Assembly: GCF_021155765.1 (NCBI RefSeq)
Contig: NC_060112.1
Location: 18,228,001-18,292,000 of the forward strand
Direction of reading: 5' to 3'
DNA: 64,000 nucleotides
Origin: Diprion similis
Taxonomy: Eukaryota > Arthropoda > Insecta > Hymenoptera > Diprionidae
Shown here: in pieces, positions 41,101 through 53,620 of the stretch
Layout: every line of letters starts with the position of its first letter
Position numbering within the stretch: the first letter of the stretch is position 1
Program-made: the position numbers and the translations under genes
Notes under the pieces: generated by a model
What the model saw: the letters and a program-made list of their open reading frames with translations, nothing else
Database searches by the model: none
Told to the model about the DNA's origin: nothing

Positions 41101-42631
41101 GTTCTCATTCTTTTCGCACGCTAATAGTCTCAAATTCCATTTTCAGCTGATGTACGTACCTCCAGAGTACAACAAGACCAGTGGAGAGCAGAAATTGAAG
41201 AAAATATTGGTGACCAATGGCATGGGCGAGGCCAAACCTGGCCGTGAAATATTCCAGAAGCTTGGCTGTCCCGTCGACACGTGTACGATTTTACGAAGTA
41301 AGCCTGAAGAGGCCGACTTGATCTTGTTCAAAGACCACGTCAGTCATCCCGGTTCCAGACCGCAGAACCAGGTGAGTATCTGCATCTTTTTTGACCTCAT
41401 TCAATTCATCAATCACGCTGAGATGATTCATCTTCTGCGATACTCGTGAATTATCACGCGGTCTTGACTGTCATGTCATCTGGTACTAACGATACCCTGA
41501 AACGCTATAGATATGGATGCTGTATTTTCTGGAGTGTCCTTACCACACGCAGACGATAAAGTTTCCTCAGATAAATTGGACGGCAACGTACAGAAGGGAC
41601 AGCGACATAGTCGCTCCTTACGAAAGATGGCATTACTACGATCCGAAGGTCACTCAAATTCCACAACGCATCAATTACGCCGCCAACAAAACGAGAAAGG
41701 TTCGACATATTGGTTAACTATTTATCTTGGTTAACGATATCTCTGCAGATTTGATTTGCTCATTACAAAAAATCGCTGACGACGATGTTTATGGTTCTGT
41801 AAAGGTTGCCTGGTTCGTGTCGAACTGTCACGCGCGAAATCAGAGGCTCCAGTACGCAAGGGAACTCGGCAAATACATTCCAGTTGACATATACGGGGCC
41901 TGCGGATCCTTGAGATGTCCACGGTCGAGGGCGCAGACATGCTTCGACATGCTGGACACGGACTACAAGTTCTACCTTGCTTTCGAGAATTCAAACTGCA
42001 AGGATTACATAACGGAAAAATTCTTCGTCAACGGTCTTGGGTATGAACAGGCTTTCTGCACGCGACTTTCCTCGTCCCACTCTTTTAGCTTTTGTAAATT
42101 CTAATTCATTCATTCTGCTTAAATTGGATAGAACTGGGTCAGTTCAATTTTCCTTCGCTTAATCTTTGACATCTGCATGGCTCATCTGGGTTCCCTCAAT
42201 TTGAATTAACGACAGGTGCTTCCTGCCTGAAACGAAAATAAATAATTTCAAGTAATCACGCACTGATTTCCGATCAATCTTACAGGCACAATGTCCTGCC
42301 GATCGTGATGGGTGCCAGACCGGAAGACTACGAGCGAAGCTCGCCGTACAGGTCGTACATCCACGTGGACGAGTTCGAGTCGCCTAAGGAGTTGGCGGAC
42401 TACTTGCACCGTCTCGACAAGGACGACGAGCTCTACAATTCGTACTTCCGTTGGAAGGGTACCGGGGAATTTATAAATACGTATTTCTTCTGTCGCGTTT
42501 GCGCGATGCTGCACGATGAGTATCCGGCGAAATCGTACAGCGACGTGAACGTCTGGTGGCGAGGTGAAGGAGTCTGTACGCAGTCCTCCTGGCGGAAGCA
42601 CAACGCGCCATCGAACGCGATTGGAAATTGA
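38163..42631 (+). CDS. FucTA: Core alpha-1,3-fucosyltransferase, 6 coding exons
   Basis: This is a Golgi type II membrane enzyme that transfers fucose from GDP-fucose to the innermost GlcNAc of N-glycans in alpha-1,3 linkage, making the insect anti-HRP epitope. Coding exons are 38163-38357, 40819-41010, 41147-41371, 41511-41699, 41805-42040 and 42286-42631; phases close and give 460 residues. The signal anchor is residues 20-37 after a basic KR. Conserved parts are PWYM, RLWPEEDP, NQLMYVPPEYN (across an intron), VAWFVSNC, the Cys-rich YGACGSLRCPR, and the GT10 donor-binding motif FYLAFENS...DYITEKF at about residues 323-340. Then come LPIVMGA and the C-terminal Cys-containing domain. The start is supported by an in-frame TAG at 38109-38111. 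A short upstream ORF (ATG TCG AAG AGC TAG) precedes it. It could be named after a related FucT, but the core-type motifs favour FucTA. Confidence 0.92.
38358..40818 (+). other. Intron 1 of fucosyltransferase coding region
   Basis: A 2.5 kb intron separates the signal-anchor exon from the stem/catalytic exons. I see no further exon in it. Confidence 0.6.
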
Positions 42632-45600
42632 ATAACTAGTTCCTCGAAACGTGTAGGCTGAAAGCTGTCACCAATTGATCTTCGTCGCGAAGACGGAGCG
42701 AGGATATCCGGACTCCGAAAACCGGGTTTCGCGGTTGCATTTGAAAATAACGGTGTTCGCCCTGCGAATTGGCGGGACCAGACGATTCGCGGGAAATTCA
42801 AATTTGCGACCAGATTATTCACGAATTTAACTAAGCTCATTCACCAGAATAATACGGGTCGGTCAATACTTATAATCTGATGTTCCTTGAGGCTCGTTCA
42901 CGTTGATAGTTCGCCGTTCAATATTAGCCTTCGTACCTAATAATCAGGTGGAAAAGTCTGACGTATACAGACATCGAGCAACGTTACGAATTAATGGAGT
43001 AATGTAGAAGGCGCGTCATTCATGACATGGATATTATTTCTTCAATATGGCAAATATTTTTCCGCAAAAACAAAAAAAAATATTAATAAATTTAAAAAAA
43101 TCATGAATCTCACTCATTATATTTCCAATTGAATAAAATAAGAGGCATTTTTCAACGAAGTGATCATATATTTTGTGTAAACAAACAAGATTTATCCAAA
43201 ACAAGTACAAGTTATTCAACAAAGTTCTTCTCTCTAACAAGCGCTGGTTATATTTATTGTCTAAATTTGTTTTTCAATAACTGATCTTAACATGTCTTCG
43301 CAATTCATCTTGGTAAACCCTTTCAATGTTGTACGTATCGGATCACTTTACTTGAAACAATTCGGGTTCAGAGACGTGAACATTCGATGGATGTATCCGA
43401 TTTTTTTTTTTTATTTCGTTCTTTGATTTGTAAATAATGCCCAATTAATCACCGCTTTTTCACGGTGAATCAAGGCCCACCGGTACATTTACAGAAAGAA
43501 CGATGTGATCTTCCACTTCAATACTCGGTGTCAAGATACGTACTTCATGACGTCCATTTGTGGGAACGATCATGTGCCTACTCAACAGTCCAGAGTTTAA
43601 ATTGATCACGGCTCTGAAATATTTGTATCGTTTGATATTGTGCGAAAAAATGAACGACCGGATGTAGTAATTAACTATGTGTTGAATCACTATCAATTCA
43701 CCATACGCGGCGTGTATTACTATAGAGTATACATATTAATATTCATAGTATATCTCCTAATTGGTAATATTAAATATGATATCAATGGCCTAATGTTATG
43801 ACGTATAATATTCGTTAAGTATACGTACGATGCTTAACGGTTTCGTTTGATTGCTGCGTTTTTTCGTGCTGAGTCTGGTTGGTATTCTTATTTTCGTTTT
43901 CTCTCAAGCGTAAATCAATGACGTATACATATACGTACCGTCTCTGCGTCAAACAAATTAAAAATGATCGTGTAAATACAGCCGTGTGCGATTAGAGCTA
44001 TTGCATCCCGAGAGTGCGTGTAAAAATTTTATTTGTCTCCCGAGTAATAAAGGAGAACTCTGCATTTGTATAAGAGAAGAAATAATGGCGTATTTTTTAT
44101 TTCAGGAGTGTAGGTCCTAGTCTGCATAAGCGTATAACACGAATGAGTATAATCGAATTAGTCAAATATAGGTATGATTGTAAATATTATTTAATCACCT
44201 GAGTTATTCCTATAACGAATGTGGGTAAGGGTGTAATGTCGTTAGTCGTATGTTAATTATTATTAATGGTGCTGGTTATGGTGCATATAATAAATGAACG
44301 GCCGGTACCTTCTTCGCATGTGTATGCGAAGTTTTGTAAATATATATTATAATTTGATATGATAGTATCAAAAAGAAAAATTTTTCGAGAAATTATTGTT
44401 ACTTGTTTGATTGATTGATTTTTGTTACATCTAAAAGCGCAACGGATCTAAAAATTGCTGTCAACGGGTGACTAAATATCAATTCGAATCTATGCTTTTT
44501 GCGGTAAAATACTTAACACAGTAAAAATTGCATGGACTGTGGCATATGTCGGGCAGTAAAAAGTAACGTGTAACGTATAATGTGGCCATGAAATATAATT
44601 ACGCACAGTAGTGCAACGATTAAGAGTACAAGTAATAAAACTGTGACGGTTGCAAATTTTCCTGCGGAAATTTGATGAAATGTTTCAAAATTATACATTT
44701 GTATACATTTTTCGCAAATTATATTCGCAAAGTTTTTTTTTTTTTTTTTTTAAGATTACATGGATATTTTTTCCCCCACGAAGCTCATAAGTGAAGAGAT
44801 ATTTCGTATTGTAGTTATATTTCTGTGATATGGGTTGAAATTTTTCTGTCGTTAATATATTGACGGGGTAAAGATCACGAAGTGTAGGTGTATATTTAAT
44901 AAAATACTTCGTAATGCGGAGTAGAGACAAATCAAAGTAACGAAATCGTTCGAGAAAGATGTAGAGTAGAAATTTCGAATTTTAATTTTAGTTGGCGTCC
45001 ATGTTTCATTCGTGAACGTTTGGAACGCGATTTTTGATGTTGTATTGTCATTCCTGCATAAACATTCCTGTTGACTTCTGTTAATCCTCATCGACATCGA
45101 TCTATTGTTATTAAAGTATTATTACGCAGGCAACCGTGAGTATTGCTGGCCGCGAAAGGGTTTATATGCTTTTAACGAATCGTACTTAGAGAATTCCAAA
45201 TATCCTAGTGTGCGTAGAAATAATTAATACATGGTCAGTAATGAGATAAATGACGATAAAATTTCGTTGATATGTAGAATTTGTTCTTTGATGCTGGGCT
45301 GGCTGAATTAGGATTGCCTCTAATTTGAATGTTCAAAGTTAAGGAAGAGGAAAGAAAAAAATGAGGCATCATTCTAGTCTAATTGTTGACGTCGGTTATG
45401 TTTTCTTATTATTTGAATAAATGAGTGTTACTGTACAGACTCTTTACAATGTTAAGTTATTTTATTTGGCAAGCCAAAGATATACTTATAGCTGCACATC
45501 ACGCATGTGCGTATGATGATGTAATTTCGCGTGCATAAATCCGTGTGAATATTGTTTAACTACGAGTATTTTGTAATCGGTGAATGTACAATATGCAATA

Positions 45601-47591
45601 TGAATTTGTCTTATCTCACAATCAGAGTCAGCAATACATTTTGATATTACATGCACAGTGTGCTGTAATAACGGATGTTGGTCCACGTTTAAAAAAAAAG
45701 AAAAATATCGAAATCAAATTTATGATAATCCACGTATGACTCGGAAAAAGAGATCGTCGCCTCTGTTATCGGTATAAGTGATGAATCGATCGAAAAGTGA
45801 TCGAAGATACGCGTGGCGTTTTGCATTGACTATAATTAGTCATTAGCATATAATAAACAAGTACAACATGTTGGTTATAGATCATATAGAAATACTACAT
45901 GGTTGTGACGAGAAAAGCACAATTATTATTGATTGTAAGTGGCTATTTGTAATATATTTTTGTTATATTAGACAAAATAAAAAATACATGTTACTTTGAA
46001 TGAGTAAAAGTATCAACAACATTTTACCTTACCATCCACCCTCAATCAATTTTTGTATAAAAATTGACTTAACCATAAGTTCAAATCCGTGTAACGAACA
46101 AACAGCGTATGTACATTTAATTATACACACGCCTTTTATGAGACTGAACTAGCCGCTACCGCTTCAAGTCATTATAGAAAGTGCCAAGGCTATATAGTGG
46201 ATCAGCTCAAAAGAGGGACTGACCTTTTTAATAAGCCCTGAGAAATTCCTTCGGCAAATTAATTCAAGCTGTAAAGTCGATCGAATGGAAGGGCACGTTC
46301 CATGCACTGAATTACACGCCAGGAATTATAATGAAACATGCTTGTGCGGTTCGTGTGACTACTTGGAAAAGCTCGACATTGTATCTAGATTTAGTCTCTA
46401 ATGATGGTCTATTCGAGAAAAGTTATCGGTATACAATATTAAAGAACCCTGCTTTTAAATGTGATTGGAAGGATTGATCTCAAAGTGGATTCGGAGTTGA
46501 ACTACAATCTTGTACAATTTTTATATTCGTTTTCTTTTCTGAAATTTCGAAAAGGGAATTCATTTCCTCGTTAAACTTGATAATCGATTTCGTACAGAAA
46601 CTATGAGGCGCACAGTGGATAATTGTTATCTGGAATCGTCTTCGAAGCCAATGCGAGGATCACGATCAACCGAGAAGAATTGTTACTCTCCCGTGATCTC
46701 GGGGCAGAAATCCACTCTTGCTTCTCATAAAACTGTTCGGAACTTCTTTAAACTGTCGCTTTACGTAGGAGTATATTGTGAAAAGGGATCTCGGTAGCTC
46801 GATGTGTAAAGTAGGTTGGTATAATCATTTTCCCGTTGGTAGAATGTGTTGTTACATACAAGCTTATGTAATGCTCATTATTGAGCTTACTTGCTCTACG
46901 TGTAAACAAATACGTGAGGTGTACACACTGGTTTTAACAAATTTGAAATTGCATTGTACTAATTATTGTTTATAATTGACAGCTACCTTATTATTTACAT
47001 AAGTGCAATTGGTTCTTAATGTTTCGATGTTTAAAGAGTATCTGAATTCAACAGGAAATTTCATAGAAAATGTATAAAGTATATAATTCGTGATGTGTTT
47101 GCAGTTGATAATGGATACTAATAATTGAACTGATACTAGTTTGGTTCTAACTGACTCTAGATTTTATCAAATAATTGGCATGTAAGGCCTGTTTACGGAC
47201 ACACACACTCAACTTCTATTGGTTCACCTTTTTCTGGAGAAGAGACACTTGTCTTATTTATATAAAGATACTGCAATTTTCATTCCTGGAATTTTCCAGC
47301 TAGGTCAGCGAGGACTGCAGAGTTCTCTTTTTCTAAGCATCGCAACTTGACGATATTTGGTTCTCCGCTCTTTCTCAAAAGTATTTCGCTGCTTTTTCCA
47401 CCCAGACGTCGAAACCTGAAACCCTCGGGCCCTCCAAGGCGCCAGTGGGTCCGAAAACTAATTAAACTTGAATTTTTGGAAATTGCGTAGCGTCCCTTGA
47501 GACTTTGAATTCTTCCACCCTTCCTTAAACGATAATCTCCTCAACTCCCACGCCGATGTGTATGAATCACGTGTTCACTTCAATCTTTCAG
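42632..47591. other. 3' region of fucosyltransferase and intergenic
   Basis: AATAAA hexamers at 43085 and 43132 are candidates for the fucosyltransferase mRNA end. A 19-base T run lies at 44733-44751. From there on AT-rich sequence without a recognised gene. Confidence 0.45.
44733..44751 (+). repeat. Poly-T run of 19
   Basis: An unbroken T run. It could be the A-tail of a - strand retrocopy, but no copied gene is visible next to it. Confidence 0.8.
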
Positions 47592-47726
47592 GAAAAAATT
47601 GATAAAGTCGAATTTCATATTGATCTCAGTTTTATGGTACCTTTGTCATGCAGCCTGAATGTTGAAAAAACTATAGACGGCGATTATAACGTCACAAGTG
47701 TTGATCAATATAATTTTTGGCAACAG
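47592..47726 (+). other. Isolated exon-shaped segment (45 codons)
   Basis: Acceptor TTCAATCTTTCAG| and donor CAACAG|GTAAAT frame a 135-base segment, phase 0 at both ends and open throughout. It encodes EKIDKVEFHIDLSFMVPLSC, then a stretch with an NVT glycosylation-type site, ending NFWQQ. Sequence character is protein-like (aromatic, acidic, one Cys) rather than low-complexity. I do not recognise the family and find no partner exon nearby, so the gene may have long introns or extend beyond the window. Confidence 0.4.
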
Positions 47727-50464
47727 GTAAATTATAATTTGCACTCGATTTTGATTATATCTAAAATTCGGAAATTTATCTCCCTGCGAATCTACTGAAA
47801 CCCAACTATGACGATGGGTGTAAATTCATTCTACGTGCTAACTGTAGTTTAGTTGTAAAAGTTGTGTTCATTTGATCGAAGTGATTGCGCAAATTTTCCA
47901 CAATCAAACTCCGAAGAACTTTGACTCCGTCGTGACTTTGGCCCTGGTTTAATTATACGCGGATGTTTCTTGTATTTCGTTCTGTGGAGGGTGTTTATGT
48001 ATATACATATAGATATACGGGGGTGTTGAGGGTGTCGAGAAACGAGGGATATTGGAACCGGGAAGTTCTAACGCGAGGCTTTTCAACGCCGGTAAATCCC
48101 ACTTTGATGGATGTTACGCTTTTCGGAATTGAAGGTAGGTCTGCTACGTGAATTTTGCGGGGGTCCAACTTCTCCAAACGTTTGCCACCCGAGTGCCCAA
48201 CCGAGAGCTTCGCACGATAACATCGTAGGCGATGTGGCGTATTCACGGGATTTACGATTCAACGCGAGAATATCGCTTCTCTCGAATATCCAAGTTCGGC
48301 TGTTGAAGGCTACGAGGCTAAATTCCGTGAGCCTTGAAGACGTGAGCAATTTAATTCGAGTCAAATAAATATTCAACAACAAATTTCCTTTTACTTTACA
48401 GCTAGGCGACTTGTGTTCCCGAGACCTTACTCGCGTTCTCCACTTTCGTCCACCAGCTCGGCTTAAAAGTCGCCAACTTAGATCTTCGAAATCCCCAAGA
48501 CTACCTACACCGAGTAATTCTTAGAAAAGCTTAAGCTACCAAGAACAGGAAACTGTTCTTGGTGAGTTTCTTTGCTGAGCGGGGGAAGCTCTCACGTTTT
48601 TTTCCATTTTCCTGCCTCTTCGTTTCTTTTCTTTTCAGTACTTTCTCTGCAGTGTGTTCTTCGCCAGTTTTTCAAAGTAAGGTCAAGGTAAAACTAAAAT
48701 TTCCAAATCCCTCTGCTAAAATGAACCTGTTTGAACGCGGGATTGAATTTCCATTAAGTGCACACTTTCTTTCGTATCTACACGAAAACTAAAGTTTGGC
48801 GGAACTTGTTCAACGAGAGGGAAGGAAGTTTGAAGATGACGGAAGAAGAAATTTGGAGGATAAAAAAAAATGAGAAGACAAAAAAAAAAAAACCAGTCGT
48901 CGGTCAATTGGACATCTTGCTACGTCGTCGAAAAAAGAATTTCGTGCAAGTATCCTACAAATAACCACTTGTCGATAGGCGAGGAATGGCAGTTAAGTAT
49001 ACTCATGATGGGAACGACGAAGGTTATGAGTTTATTAGATTTTTTCTCAGTCTTCGTACGCAGTGATAAAGTCCAAGTAGCAATAAAGTTGACCCCGGGA
49101 AAATTTGAAATCTGAGGCAATTTAAACCCCAGACAAGTAAAATACAGAAAATTGTAACTACGTATACTTAATACAGATATGAGACTCATGCTTATCGATT
49201 CTTCTGATATATGGCAATGAAGAGGAAAAGACACAAAATAAAACGATTATGAAAATTAGTATCTTGATTAATTATTTTCCCTTATTGTGAAGCAAGCAAG
49301 CGAAACAGCGTTTTATCGTGTAAGCGAGACACCGTCAGCAGAATTTCTGATGGTATGCAGAAGACCGGCAATAAAAATGGCGAGCACACCAAAGTAGGTA
49401 CGCAAATATACGTTTATATTTTTGGTGAATGCTGGAATTGAATCTGGCGAAGAAAATTTCTGGCATTCTTGGCCTCCCCTTCCGTCAGTCTTGAAAGAAC
49501 TTTATGTAGCGCTATCATTTTACAGTGTGTTGGAAAGTGAGTAAATTTAGATTGAGATCTTTGATTCACGTTTTTCTTTCCCCGATAATTATCTGCCTTC
49601 TTTTTTTTTCGTCCCTATTCGGTTCCAGCACTCGGGAGGTAGAATTAATGGTAGATTAGTAATTCATCGAATGCAATTCGAGAGCCTCGTATAATGGTTC
49701 TTTCAACCGCTTCATAGAATGAGAGTGCGCTGGGAATGAAAAGGCCACTGGAACATACATATTGGAAGTTGATTAGAAAAGCAATTTCAATAGGAAGTGA
49801 TTCTAGGAAGTTCCTTTCTTCCAGGCCGACAAATGCTTCCTTTTTGCCAAGCGAATGATCAAATCGTTAGAATAACGACAGGGTTAGATTGCGTATAGTT
49901 GAGCCTCTGCCCTGCAGAAAGCTGTACGGAATTTCAAGAGCAATCAATACGGTGCTCTCTTAAATTGATGCCACCTCGTTACCCGATTGAACAAAAACAT
50001 AAGTCTTAGCTTAAGCTGTTGCGACAAGTCGAATAAATCTCTAATGTTTCCGATCAATATAGTTTTACGGTATAAGAATATACCTGCCTAAAAAATCACT
50101 CAGCAGTCGGAACTGTGCGTGTGTTTTTCGTCGTTTCACACTTGGAGTCATTATTTTTACTTGTTATAATCACACATTCATTATGAGTGACACTTGAAAA
50201 TGGGAAAGCTTGATGACTCCTTTTCACTCACTAGCCTGTGCAATTTTAATTAATAAATACCTTTTTTCTTGCTTTTCATCGTCTAAACTTAATTAAACAG
50301 CCCGCACCAGTTGCGGCGACAAAAGCAATTGTATCCGAGCCGTGCTTGCAGCTTTGGGTTATATTCACGGTAAAAAAGCGCACAAAGTTATCCGAATCCA
50401 CCGTTTATCTCAGCGAATCTCCAAGTCACCGTGATTTACAAGATTCTTCGATCAGGTCAGGCGA
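47727..50464. other. No recognised gene; contains a perfect hairpin
   Basis: GC-richer patches at about 47950-48380 are open in several frames but carry no motif. A perfect hairpin sits at 48538-48563. Purine-rich tracts occur near 48860-48895. Confidence 0.4.
48538..48563 (+). other. Perfect 11-bp hairpin with GAAA loop
   Basis: ACCAAGAACAG, GAAA, CTGTTCTTGGT: an uninterrupted 11-bp stem closed by a GNRA tetraloop. Its 3' arm runs into a consensus donor TTG|GTGAGT at about 48561/48562, so folding would partly hide that site. Function unknown. Confidence 0.7.
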
Positions 50465-50909
50465 TAGCGATGTCCACTAAGCTAAAAATAGTCGATGCAT
50501 TGATTAATCGGGTCCAAAAAAGTAATCGAAAATGATTCGATTGAATCTGTAAAAATTAATCGATTATTTTATATATTTTTTAAACGGTGCATTTGGAACC
50601 AGAATTTCGTAAATTTCGGTACGTAGTTTTAAAGGTGAAAAGGTTTTTTGATAGTTTAATCTTTTTTAAAAATATTTTTCAATTTGGTGTAAATATGTTC
50701 ATTTATCTTTCACTAATTATATCAAATAGGTACTTAGTAAGTTCGATAATGATAACATTCGATACTTTAATCACATAAACTGATATCTTAGCATTGTTCA
50801 TGATAGTAAAAAAAATGGATTGTGAAAAAATATAATCGAATCGGTCAATTAATCGAGTTTGAAAAATATTCGATTTAATCGAAAATCGATTATTTTTCAT
50901 CATTCTTAA
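50465..50909. mobile_element. Candidate hAT-like MITE with AATCGATT-rich termini
   Basis: About 445 bp. The left end starts TAGCGATGTCC and continues AAAAATAGTCGAT; the right end, read inward on the - strand, gives AATGATGAAAAATAATCGAT. These are imperfect terminal inverted repeats rich in AATCGATT. The element is flanked by TCAGGCGA (50457-50464) and TCAGGCGC (50910-50917), a 7-of-8 match as expected for an 8-bp hAT target duplication. The interior is AT-rich with no transposase. Exact ends are uncertain. Confidence 0.5.
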
Positions 50910-50917
50910 TCAGGCGC

Positions 50918-53315
50918 CGCTTACTATACTCTCTCCTCAACAGCCACGGGAATACATTGCCGAAGGAAGAAAAATAAAATATGGCAGAGCGATAGTCATC
51001 CGAATCTGTATTGCTATGTCTGTCTCGGATGTTTTTTTCACAGCTGGTATTTCGCCGTCTTTCGAGGCGAGATTCTCTCTCTCTGTCTTTCTCTCTCTCT
51101 CCGGAAAATACGAAGAGTAAGAGATTCGATCAGCGACCGCTGGATTGATGCAAGCCCCAGGAGACACTGAAACAATATTACTCGACTTCACTTCCAACCC
51201 TGAGCTTCGGTATCGTAATTCTCAGATGCCGGGACGTTGATACTGTTTCCGATGCAAGGGGCTACGTACCCTGGTTCCTGGCATTTTTTACCCGTCACAT
51301 CGAGATCAGACTTGACGTCAAGTTCTTGATTCACCCGCTTTCGCCTATTCCGAATTGAAAAATGAAACAACTGGAGCCAGTAAATTTAAGTAACATTCGC
51401 ACAGTGTATGCCAGAGTCGTAAACTAATTATTGGCGATTTCAAAAGTTACGATAAATTAATTGGCGATAAAAGTTAGTGTAAATTACGTGTTTACTACGC
51501 CAATAGTAATTTAATAAAGAGCGATGCAGAGGTTGAAAATATTAAACCGTTTTCGTTTGTCAAAGCAGCGCAGCGCCAGGTAATTGGTAACGAATGAATA
51601 TTGACCCGGAAAGTTGTCGCCGCGTACTACCTGCAATATAGTAAGTATTTTAGCGATTTACTAGTGTATCGTCGAGGACAGCTTCCACCTAGAATATTAC
51701 AGATTTATTGCCATGTGTTCGGGATATATAAATTTCGGATAAGACGGTACTGTGCTAAAAAAGCTTTCAAAAAATTAGGTTACATTTAAACTAGTGAACT
51801 CACCGGCTGCATCGCTGATGGAACCGATGGATGTTGAAAATTGTTCGACTCGCTCGGAATTTCGATGCACACATGCATGCGTGGATTCTGTATTTTTGCA
51901 AGGAATGTGAAATAAATTTTACTAGAAGCTTCATAGTTATTTGGTACGAAAAAACCTTGTATTTATGGGATGCTCGTTATTTTTCCTTTCTTTTTGGTTA
52001 TTCTAACCGTTTGAAAATCGGCAAAGTACGAAAAGAGCGATTTGTTAGCGAGCATGTAATATAGACGGGAAAAAATGAGCTTTTAATCGAAGTTAGATAG
52101 GAAAAATCTATCCGATCGAATGAAAATATGAGTGAAGTAAAACACCGACGAATTCTGATCACTTATAATAGTGCAAGATTGTTATTCATTCGAAACGCGT
52201 GTTTCTCACGGTTGGCGAGTGGCGCACGTGAAGGCATGCTTGTTCACTCAGCCAATTACTTCTTTAAAAGCTTTTTTGGGACGGAAGCCGTACGCTTCCG
52301 CCCTCGCGAAAGGTACTCCAGCACTTTAGAAGTCGATGACTTATGAATTTGAAGTACCTCAAACTTTCTCCAACGACCGTACTAAACGCTTCAATGTATG
52401 TATATCCAAGGCTTTTCTTGCTGTACTCCGTAGTCTAGGGTTAAGAAGTTTCTCTCTAAATTCACAATACCACCGGTAAATAATTAACTTCTGCTATTTT
52501 TCTTACAGCGCAGTAGGTATATAAGCAGTGACAAAGTCGAATTCGTCTTAGGATACGATTACGATTACGATCCTAGCATTTGACGTTAGAAGTGTATGTG
52601 AAACAGCAGGCGACAGGTCTGAATAAAAAATACGTATCTATCTCAAAGGGAGGCACAGAAGAAACGCATCTTGGAAATACGGCTGTTTAAAAAGATATAA
52701 GTAGCTTTGCTGCTTTCATGACACACGTATCTCGGCTAGACGATGCCTTTTTGCGTCGCAGTCACGCCGAAATACGTCTCTTCTATTCACGTATAATACG
52801 AATTACGCCGTGTTCATTAGGACCCTTCGATAATATCGCAAAACATTTGTACACCAATATATAACTCTGCTTTCACGTCTGTGTCAAGTCCCTCCCATCA
52901 TACACCTCTTTTTTCTCTTTACCTCTTCATCCACGGTATCGGGGTGTTAATATTACTTTAACTTTTAAATTAAAAATAAATCCTCAGAGGATCACTTTAC
53001 GCAGGGATTGACTGAACTCATCGCCCCAACTCCAACACGCGGATCAATTTGCACGCCCGATTTCCTCCTGAATGCGCACTCACCCGGGCATGTAACCAGA
53101 CAACTTACCTTGTCCTCCCCAGCGTCACATCTCCTGGATCTGGTTTGCGCTTTAATGCTCTAAAATCACATGGAACCTTAGCCGAATTAGCGTTTACCTG
53201 CAATGATCACCATTACTTATGTCAAAGAACGCGGCGACTACTCGATGAGTAAGTTGTGCAAAGGACATAAAGAGATGCAACAGCTTTGTAGTCGAACAAA
53301 TATGTAGACGAGGGT
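50918..53315. other. No recognised gene
   Basis: Contains the CT-rich microsatellite at 51074-51101. Scattered frames have no motif or splice context. Confidence 0.45.
51074..51101 (+). repeat. CT microsatellite
   Basis: Imperfect (TC)n run interrupted by GTCTT. Confidence 0.85.
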
Positions 53316-53620
53316 GGGGCAAAATGGGCCCTTTAAGAAAATAATGCCTGAAATCGGAATAAAATGTTGAGTTTTCGCATGAACAATAAAGTTAAATTAT
53401 TATCTAGCTTTCTCGGGAAAAAATAATCATAAATTCAAGTTCAGAAACTTATTTGACTCGGACGAGTTGAGAGTAAAGCACAACTTGAAACGTTTCACGT
53501 TACGAGGTCTGCAATTACTCGAGTAAATGATTTCCGAATAATTCATATTTAATAAAGAGTTCAGGTATAGTTAATTTGATACCTTGTTATTTAAAAATTT
53601 TCAGGTGCCCACTTTGCTCC
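53316..53620. mobile_element. Candidate MITE-like inverted-repeat element
   Basis: GGGGCAAAATGGGCCC at 53316-53331 is matched in inverted orientation by GGAGCAAAGTGGGCAC (- strand, 53620-53605), about 305 bp apart, with AT-rich sequence between. AGGGTG occurs just outside the left arm and a few bases outside the right arm. No coding content, consistent with a non-autonomous DNA element. Family not assigned. Confidence 0.4.
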
